Assembly (NCBI GenBank): GCA_029834535.1
Contig: JAQMWT010000348.1
Span: 155,678-219,677 of the forward strand
DNA: 64,000 bases
Direction: 5' to 3'
Origin: Chrysophaeum taylorii
Lineage: Eukaryota; Sar; Pelagophyceae; Pelagomonadales; Pelagomonadaceae
Part shown: piece after piece, positions 57,522 through 64,000 of the stretch
Numbering within the stretch: the first letter of the stretch is position 1
How the letters are laid out: each line of letters opens with the position of its first letter
Program-made: the position numbers and the translations under genes
Notes under the pieces: model-generated
Database searches by the model: none
What the model was told of the DNA's origin: nothing
What the model saw: the letters and a program-made list of their open reading frames with translations, nothing else

Positions 57522-58607
57522 GTGCCATAAAGCCTGAGAGAGAGAGGGTAGCCTCAGCGATCAGGAGTTGCCTCCACCGGACTCCTGGTGTTGAGAACAG
57601 GCTGCCCTCAGCGAGTCGGCAGCACGAGCAGCAGGCTGAATGAGCGTCTCGGGAACAGATATTCGTGAACAACGACAGGTTCAGGAACAGTGCCACGCAA
57701 AGTGAACTTAGGATCAACACATCGATATGGCGGGGCGAAGTCGGTGACACAAGGGTTGTGGCAGTAACGCCCGTCTCCCCACTTGCCTGCCTGCCACCTG
57801 ACTTACCCTGATTGTTGCCCTGGTATTGACCTTGCATTGCGGGGGTGTCATCTCGACACTTCACCTGCGCTTCTACTGGACAATGTACCGGGCATTTGTA
57901 TTTGACTTGATGTCTTCTTGATATTGCCCTCATTTGATTGTCCGATTTCGTGATGGCGTGAGGTATTACGCTGAGATCGGGCGTGTGGTGGTTTCACCCG
58001 CGGTTCGGGTTGGGAGGAAGGGTTGTTGAGGCCCCCGGTCCGGCCAGGAGGGGCGGGTATCTGAGAACCACTTCAGTGGTCTCAGAAACGGGAATCGATA
58101 GTCCAACTCCCGGACTATCGATCTCCTTTTTTTCGGCGGCGAGTCGGTTCGTAACGGTCGAGTGAGCGCGAAGCCGACGCATTTGTGGGTGAAGATCCAG
58201 AGGATGCGGGTACCGCGCAGGGTTCATTTTACGTGATTCGGATCGAACGGGGAGAGGAGTCACTGACTGTTCACCATAAAAGCGCATATCGTAAGGCAAA
58301 GACAGAATAAGGATTCAGTGCAGGGACTCCATTTGCGTCTATTGGAAGAACACCGTTCGGTACGCCCTTTCAACGGCCGGAAGCCGAGGAAAGTGGCATC
58401 GGAAGAGAGGCAAGATCATCTGATAGCCTCGACAGCCCCCCAAGCGCGGTCATCCTTCCGGATCCACGCGGCGGCGAAGGGGGGGCTACGGTTGCGCCAG
58501 ACGCAACTTCAAGACCAGGTGAGCCGACGTTCCCGTACGCACGACCCTACGAAGGTGCGATGAATGCTACGGAGTCATCTCGAGCGTAACCCGGACCGTT
58601 TACGGCA
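57520..58607 (+). other. Gypsy LTR and leader, with hairpins
   Basis: About 1.1 kb without a gene. The LTR/leader boundary could not be set because the partner LTR is outside the window. Two strong inverted repeats lie at 58061-58085 and 58094-58122, followed by a T-run. The first may regulate transcription or RNA folding. Confidence 0.5.
58061..58122. repeat. Two adjacent hairpins in the gypsy leader
   Basis: CTGAGAACCACT (58061-58072) faces AGTGGTCTCAG (58075-58085) with a one-base bulge. ATCGATAGTCC (58094-58104) faces GGACTATCGAT (58112-58122) perfectly with a 7-base loop. A TTTTTTT run follows at about 58127-58133, so the second hairpin has the look of a terminator or of a packaging/dimerisation element. 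Confidence 0.6.
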
Positions 58608-59796
58608 ATGCGTGGACCAGAGGAGAGTGCACCTCCTAGGCCACCATCTGCGCATACGAGAGCGACAGATTTTCGCGTCGATGTCGACCCCGAGGTTCTG
58701 CAGACCATCGCCGAACGATTCGAGATGTACCAGTCGCAGATTGAGCAAGTCATACGTGAACTTGAGAACACCCGCCGCGACGCTCAACAACAACGCTCAG
58801 AAGTGGAGCGACAGCGGATCGACAACGATCGACTTCGGCGAATGGTGGAGGAACCCATGCGAGCGCATGCTCGGGAGGCACGGCCAATCTCTCCGAATGC
58901 TACGCGCATTACGCCCGACGATGATGACGCTGTATCGGCACTGACCGACGATCAGCCACCGCGAAGTCGACCGGAGCCTACCCCGCACCATCATACTGAC
59001 CCCGGTTCGGCGCGTCCTCGTGACGAAGAAGAGATACTTCGTGTCAAGAAGGGAGCTGCTGGTATGACACGCATCACGTTTTCGAATCTCACGGGGCAAA
59101 TTACCAAGGACCGTGATGAGGTGGACGCGTGGTGGATGCAATTGCGGCGTATGATGGAAGGCATGATTGATAAACCCTCAATAGCGATGAATGTGATCGG
59201 AGGCGAGTATCAACTCGCCCCTATGGAAGCTTATCGCAAGTGGGAAGTTGAACGGCCGCAGATGTGGAAACAATACAAGGGTGGGACCATCACAAAGAAG
59301 TTGCGCCAGCATGATGAGGACTGTGTGGATGCTATGCACGAGGCGACGAAGCTTCCTTGTCCACCTCGGGCTACGGTTGAGGCGAACGTGAATGGTTCAA
59401 TTTACGGCAAGGAATTTGTCATTGAATAAGTATATCGCGCGATGGGTGCGGAAATTCGGCAAGTGGAGTCAGGGTCGCTATACTGATCCGGCTGCGTTCC
59501 GTTCGCACTTCACTGCTGGTCTCGGAGCGCTTGCGGACGAGCGTCGAACTTGCTCAGGCCTCACCGCATATGAAAGCATAGCTCTCACCCTCAACGATGT
59601 CATTCAATTGACCATCCAGATTTCCAAGATTCTGGAAGCCAACCCTACTGCCAACATCGAAGAGGCGATTAAGAAGGAGAAAGGAAAGGAGCACGCACCA
59701 CGGATGGGAGAGAGCAGCAGCAGCAGAGGCAGGTTGCAGTCAGTCCAACGGTTTGGTTATGTTACTGACAGGGTTGGGTGGCTACCACAGGGATAG
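58608..59796 (+). pseudogene. Gypsy gag, frameshifted
   Basis: ATG 58608 begins a frame of 273 codons with a coiled-coil N-terminus (EVLQTIAERFEMYQSQIEQV), an acidic Pro-rich linker, and capsid-like sequence (ITKDRDEVDAWWMQLRRMME, APMEAYRKWEVERPQMWKQY). After a frameshift near 59395-59425 the capsid continues as KYIARWVRKFGKWSQGRYTD, FRSHFTAGLGALADERRTCS and LTLNDVIQLTIQISKILEAN. This is a typical gypsy Gag. The tail is Lys/Glu- and Ser-rich. Confidence 0.7.
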
Positions 59797-60150
59797 ATAA
59801 CCATACGCGTCAAGCAATTACGACGTGCCTCAGTTGCGGCCGGCATGGTATTTTACCACGACAACGGTGTGTCCTGTGCCGGACAATCCCTCGAGGAAGA
59901 GGCGTGCGCTCAGACGTTGACGGCTGCGGGTTTTCCAGCAACGCCGAGGGACAGGAGCAATACCGACGGACGCTTTTAGCTGCAGCAGGACAGGCTTCAG
60001 TAACTCAGCTAGCCCGCGCGTTGTGCAACAACCGCAGGTGGTCTACAGCAGCAGGCCAGGTGGAGGCCAACAGGGAGCTGGTTGCAGGCACTCAGCAGCG
60101 TTTGGTTGCAGGCTCTCAACAACAGGTGTGCGAAGGCAGCCAGCGGTAGC
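59797..60150 (+). pseudogene. Gypsy nucleocapsid-like region with a degenerate zinc knuckle
   Basis: CLSCGRHGILPRQRC at about 59825-59870 resembles a CCHC zinc knuckle (C-x2-C-x4-H-x4-C) with the spacing altered. Gln/Ala/Arg-rich sequence follows, rich in CAGCAG and GGT codons. This fits the nucleocapsid end of Gag. Confidence 0.45.
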
Positions 60151-61680
60151 GGTCAGACCTCGGTGCGCCTGGAGGATCTGACTACGGCTCTCAACACGAT
60201 GAACTTGATTCGTCAGGCAGCAGACGGCCGCCGGGTAGAGGGCGACAGTTTCAGAGAGCGAACTCTTGCCAGCACAATGATGGTCGCCGCTCAGTGGCAA
60301 GTGCTTGGCGAAGATCAGGATGACACTAAGCGAGCGGATTACTGCACTGGCAGTATTCTGAGCTCATGGAGGGCAACGTGTATGACGATGACGAGGTTGG
60401 GGGCGATGATGATAGCTTCCTGCAGAAGGCTATTCCCCTGGTGAACCTCCTTCCTTTTGGTCATCACTGAAGATGCATGGGTGGAGGAGCAGGAGCAGAA
60501 CCGAAGTGACTGGAGTTGCATCTAGAGTTTTCTCGGAAGACGAAGATAATCGTGACGAATTGGGGTATACGATTGTTCGTGTGGGACAAGATACCTTGGT
60601 TGCCATGGGATAGTGCCACACGAGGGACGACTGTGCCGAGCGTTGTGCTGCTCACCCTTCCATCTCTTCGGATTTCGAGAATTTTGCCCTCAGACTGCGT
60701 TGAATACCAGGGATCCCGACCATCGTGAAAATAAAGCCGTAAGGTACGATGGCACGAGATCCTTTCTTTTGACTCTTGGCTATCTCCTCGCTAGATGGTT
60801 CGAAATATTCCATCATCGCTGCTGGTTTGGATGGCAGGCTGTTCCCCTACATCGATCACCGCTTGCATCGCAAACTTGATCGTGACGGCAAAATCATCTC
60901 CGTCAGCCACTATTACGTACTCTAAATGGATCAGGAGGTTCGGGGAGCTGCATTCGAGAATGGGTCATTCTCCGGATCTTTGGTGCCGACGACATCCATG
61001 CTGCTCATGTTCTTCGTTGGTCAAACGAATGGGCAGTTACTATTAGGAGCACGAGAACGACTCGGGTACGATTTTGGATTATGCGACAGAGAGAGCTATT
61101 TTTCGGCGTTCTGAAGTGACCATTGGAGTTCTCAAGAATCGGACTTCCGCCTCGCCACAAGACCAGCATGGAATTGTCCTTTACAATGATGCATTCGATG
61201 CGACCGCAGGTAGTGCAGTTGTTCCTTCGACAGCAAGCTTGCTGTGCAATACGGAAAATCAAACTTGGACGCCAGTTGGTAAACCGTGGAGTTAACAGTC
61301 ATTGGAGCTCTATTCGTATCAGAGCGAATCACCATCACGCCTCCGGTGATCAGACTGCTGGAAAAGCTGAACCAACTTGAATGCCCTGCAGACGAGGAAG
61401 ATATCATCCTCATTTCGCGTACGTGACGAGTACTCGATTCTTCTTCAAACCAACCGTACTTCTTGGAGATGGGTGCGATGTGCCGCTGGAAAGGTCACGT
61501 ATTCCGACCTTATCGGTCACTCCTCAAAGATCTCCGCCTTGTACCTGGTTGAGTGACAGACCTCCTCCTCAGCCACCTCCAGATGAAGAAGTGAAAAAAA
61601 CACCAGAAATGGAGATGGAGGCGACTGTTAAGCTGCTATCTAAGCACGCATCCTTGGTTTGGATACCCATCAACTACACC
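60151..61680 (+). other. Gypsy region between gag and the DNMT-like domain
   Basis: About 1.5 kb in broken frames. Readable patches include FSEDEDNRDELGYTIVRVGQ (about 60530), LDGRLFPYIDHRLHRKLDRD (about 60830) and LRIFGADDIHAAHVLRWSNE (about 60970). A protease would be expected, but I could not identify an Asp-Ser/Thr-Gly site. A Pro/Glu-rich linker (PPPQPPPDEEVKKTPEMEME) near 61560-61620 precedes the methyltransferase-like domain. Confidence 0.4.
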
Positions 61681-62524
61681 TTCGTCGTCGTCTACTTTGC
61701 TGGCGCTGGAGGATCGACGTTGGGTATCCGACGATGCAATGAGCTATATGGCAGTTCATTTCGCATTGTCCTGGCTTTGGATGCTTGTCCTCAAGCCCGA
61801 GCCACCTTTGATTTCAATTTTCCGCATGTTTTGCATGAGTTGGGGAAATCTCATCGTCGTACATACGACTTGGTGTTGTCGTATTTACACTCAGATTTTG
61901 GAAGCACTCTTATTTTCACGCCAGTCCGCCGTGTATCTATGGATCGACTGCCAATTTGCACTAGACGCACGCAAGGGCGCTACTATTACTTCTTGGGTCC
62001 TGCGTCATTTCCGCAACGCACCTTGTGATTGGACGATGGACGCTCGAGCAGGAACCATCAGTGATCCCTTTGTGCATCACTTTTATGTGCCGCGTATTGT
62101 TGATTTTATAGTATCACGCCAGAGCTGCGTGCTCGCGCACGCGCATACTTGCTTGCAATGTTCGCTTGGAACTGCCGTTATTATCGCGTGTACCACCGAA
62201 TTTACGAGACCGTCTTGGCCCAGCGTTGGGATTTACTGGTGGTCACCCGCTCATTATAGTGAACAGTTTCTCATCTACGCGCCCGGGTATCGACCCTGCC
62301 TTCACGGTGACGCGCAATAAACTGGACTATAGGCTCATCTCGAACACCCGTCCACTCACGTTACAGATGCACCAGGAAATTATGACCGTTCCTGCTACGT
62401 GGCAATGGGGTGCGACAGTTTCGAGACAGTACTATGAAGATGCGGCAGTATGGTGCCACCCGCGACTATGACGCGGATTGCGCTAGCAGTGCACAATTCG
62501 TTTGAACCCCTCGAAATTGGGTAA
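61681..62524 (+). pseudogene. C5 cytosine-methyltransferase-like domain in the gypsy polyprotein
   Basis: Motif I is textbook: FVVVYFAGAGGSTLGIRRCN (61681 on), followed by motif II IVLALDACPQARATFDFNFP. After frameshifts: motif IV-like DCQFALDARKGAT with the catalytic Cys-Gln at 61949-61954 (Asp in place of the usual Pro), an aromatic helix block MFAWNCRYYRVYHRIYETVL, motif VIII AQRWDLLVVTRS at 62218, motif IX PAFTVTRNKLD with NTRPLTLQMHQEIMTVPATW at 62300-62393, and motif X MVPPATMTRIALAVHNSFE from 62450, ending at TAA 62522-62524. The order and spacing fit a complete DNA (cytosine-5)-methyltransferase of about 280 residues. The broken frames mean that this copy is inactive. Motifs VIII to X are stronger than in the copia version. 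Confidence 0.82.
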
Positions 62525-63214
62525 GTTGCGGAATATTGCGACGACTACGCTAGCCCAACCTGATCACCATATTCTACGGTTTTCACCTTGCTGTAGAGTC
62601 GCGCATTCCAACGCTCGACCCTGCCACTCGAAGTGTGGTTGCGCCCGATGAACTTATTCTCCTGCGCGTCCTGCACCATCAGCTGCTGCCCCACCACCCC
62701 ACCACCACTCGGTTACATCGCCTGGGACGGCATCTTTTGCAGGGGCACCGTCGCCACTGCTGTTATGCAGAGCAACCAAGTTCATGACCAGCCCTCCGCA
62801 ACTGCTGAAGAAGAAGGCACCGCGAAAGAGCGACCAGCGTATTTCAATACACGCGCGTTCCGTGGGCGGACGCGCCCCACGACGAACATGGTCAAACCTG
62901 CCGGTGATGCCTCCTCATTTAGCGGATCAGGAGAGCATGCAGGTCATCCCTCCGACCGTCGCGGAGTCGAAGGTGATGACTGAATGGGTATTACAGAGCA
63001 TCCTGCTTTAGATGATGACGAAAAATGATGATGAAGCATTTAATCTCGTATTCGTGGGCATTTTTCGATGATGTGATGAGACCTGTTATTCACCTGAAGT
63101 GACGCTCCGGTTCAAAGAAGAGACCCGACTCCCGTCAAACTCTCGCCATATCGGTTGTCGAAAGAAAAAGTTTGGTTTCGGATGCAGATTGAAGCATGGA
63201 CCCGAGACGGGTTA
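62525..63214 (+). other. Gypsy linker between DNMT-like domain and RT
   Basis: About 690 bp. A frame from 62633 reads VWLRPMNLFSCASCTISCCP-type sequence and another (62784 on) is Lys/Arg-rich. No domain is recognised; it probably corresponds to a linker and the N-terminal part of the RT polyprotein. Confidence 0.4.
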
Positions 63215-64000
63215 TAGTCCCGCAATTCTCCATGGGGTTTCCTATTTTGATGTTGCCTAAGAAGGTGCTGAGCCTGGCACTTCCAATGGCGCAGAGCAGC
63301 TGCGACCTACGGCGCCTCATTGCTCAAGGATGATAGCTGGCCGAGTGTGAGCATGGCTGACGCGTTGATGTTTCTCATTGACAAGTTTTGTCGCTTGGAT
63401 ATTCGGGGGCTATCACAATTTACGATTGTCGCTAGATGCACAAGATGGTCACCTTCACTAGTGGGAGCGTACGGCGCGTGGTGCGTCTACCTTTGGGAGT
63501 CAAACCAGCCGGAAGTTTGTTTAAAGCAGTTGAACTGACTTGTCGCAATGAAGCATCGTGATCTCGTGGCATATATCGACGATATGGCATCGCCGGTCAC
63601 GCAGATACAAGAATCTTTGCAGTGCCTTGTGCAAGTTATTTATCTCCTTGAAAGGACAGCGCAAGATCAAGAAGATTCATTTGTAGCAGGAAGTCATTGA
63701 GTTTTTGGGTCATTTATCTACCCCGAACGGACTTCTTCCATCACCAAGATCTTTAGAACCATCAGACACATGCCAATTCATGGCACGTCGGATGCTGACC
63801 CTAAACAAGTGCGATCTTTCCATGAATGGGAGTTTGCCGGCGTTATGTAAGGAATTTTGCGAAAGTTGCAGAGCCGTAAGACAACTGACGTTGCTGGACG
63901 TGAAATTCAAGTGGACGAAAGAATTGTCAGGAGCTTTGGGATGCCATAATCGAGGCGTCACGTCGAAGAATACTATCATCCTGATTACTCATTTACTGTT
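63215..64000 (+). pseudogene. Gypsy reverse transcriptase (partial, runs off the window)
   Basis: Read over several frames: SPWGFPILMLPKK near 63225 (the first RT block), sequence corresponding to DxRxGYHQ-type block near 63395, LPLGVKPAGSLFKAVE near 63490 (the PFGLxNAPxxFQ counterpart), YIDDMASP near 63570 (the catalytic YxDD box), QSLQCLVQVIYLLER, and FCESCRAVRQLTLLDVKFKW with TKELSGALGC near 63855-63945 (the thumb/tether region before RNase H). The arrangement is Ty3/gypsy-type rather than copia. The sequence continues beyond position 64000. Confidence 0.8.

Larger units (their letters stand above)
57520..64000 (+). mobile_element. Ty3/gypsy-type retrotransposon carrying a DNMT-like domain (right end outside window)
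   Basis: It starts at about 57520 (TGTGCCATAAAG) inside the copia 3' LTR and runs off the window. About 1.1 kb of LTR and leader precede gag. Recognisable order: gag (58608), a Cys-rich knuckle-like patch (about 59830), a region without clear motifs where protease is expected, a C5-methyltransferase-like domain (61681-62524), and reverse transcriptase (63215 onward). The RT box order and the post-RT tether region are gypsy-like. Integrase and RNase H would follow outside. Frames are broken throughout. Composition is closer to 50 percent GC than the host genes. Confidence 0.82.

Noticed and set aside
58061-58122. Hammerhead ribozyme in the gypsy leader
   Set aside because: Hairpins are present but the conserved CUGAUGA and GAAA core could not be found.
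60151-61680. Gypsy protease
   Set aside because: Expected here by gene order, but no convincing Asp-Ser/Thr-Gly active site could be found in any frame.
1-64000. tRNA, rRNA and CRISPR features
   Set aside because: No cloverleaf with A/B boxes, no rRNA-like conserved blocks and no regularly spaced repeat-spacer array were recognised; the GTGATGTGACC motifs are transposon subterminal repeats with irregular spacing.

Overview
This window looks like the nuclear genome of an intron-poor, gene-dense, GC-rich eukaryotic microalga. The evidence is a set of purely eukaryotic trafficking and cytoskeleton genes (AP-4 sigma, ARP3, a Rab5/21-type GTPase, a VPS9-domain exchange factor, U-box, F-box and PH-domain proteins), an Obg GTPase that could be organellar, short intergenic gaps of 6 to 300 bp, abundant trinucleotide and dinucleotide microsatellites, and several classes of eukaryotic transposon. 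A heterokont or haptophyte alga (for example a pelagophyte) is my guess from style only. No rRNA, tRNA or CRISPR was seen.

Layout. 1-8 kb: GH28 glycosidase, AP-4 sigma, ARP3, a secreted hydrolase with a cyanophycinase-like tail, decayed coding sequence, a U-box protein. 8-11.7 kb: decayed fragments, including a WD40 pseudogene and a SINE-like element. 11.7-20.9 kb: a dense host block (AlkB-like oxygenase, PDZ protein, large coiled-coil protein, purple acid phosphatase, VPS9 protein, sulfotransferase-like protein). 20.9-24.9 kb: a Mutator-like DNA transposon inserted at the stop codon of the sulfotransferase gene. 24.9-27.4 kb: no recognisable gene. 27.4-42.8 kb: a second host block (membrane protein, coiled-coil protein, Obg, fibrillin-like protein, GNAT, F-box, TPR, PH, Rab, a small membrane protein) with two more SINE-like copies and an OTU-like relic. 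42.8-64 kb: a retrotransposon nest.

The retrotransposon nest is the most interesting part. A Ty1/copia-type element (46.0-57.5 kb) reads gag, protease, a C5 cytosine-methyltransferase-like (DNMT-like) domain, integrase, RT/RNase H and two extra C-terminal modules, the last ending in a membrane-type segment. A 21-bp sequence encoding a peptide of the form TxxSLNY recurs at five places, nearly all at module boundaries, and looks like a retroviral-type protease cleavage site. A Ty3/gypsy-type element (57.5 kb to beyond the window) has inserted into the copia 3' LTR. It independently carries a second DNMT-like domain with motifs I, IV, VIII, IX and X still readable, placed between gag and RT. A SINE-like element with a 10-bp target duplication is inserted into the copia protease region. 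All coding parts of both LTR elements carry frameshifts or stops, so these copies are fossils, but the DNMT-retrotransposon association in two superfamilies at one locus is notable.
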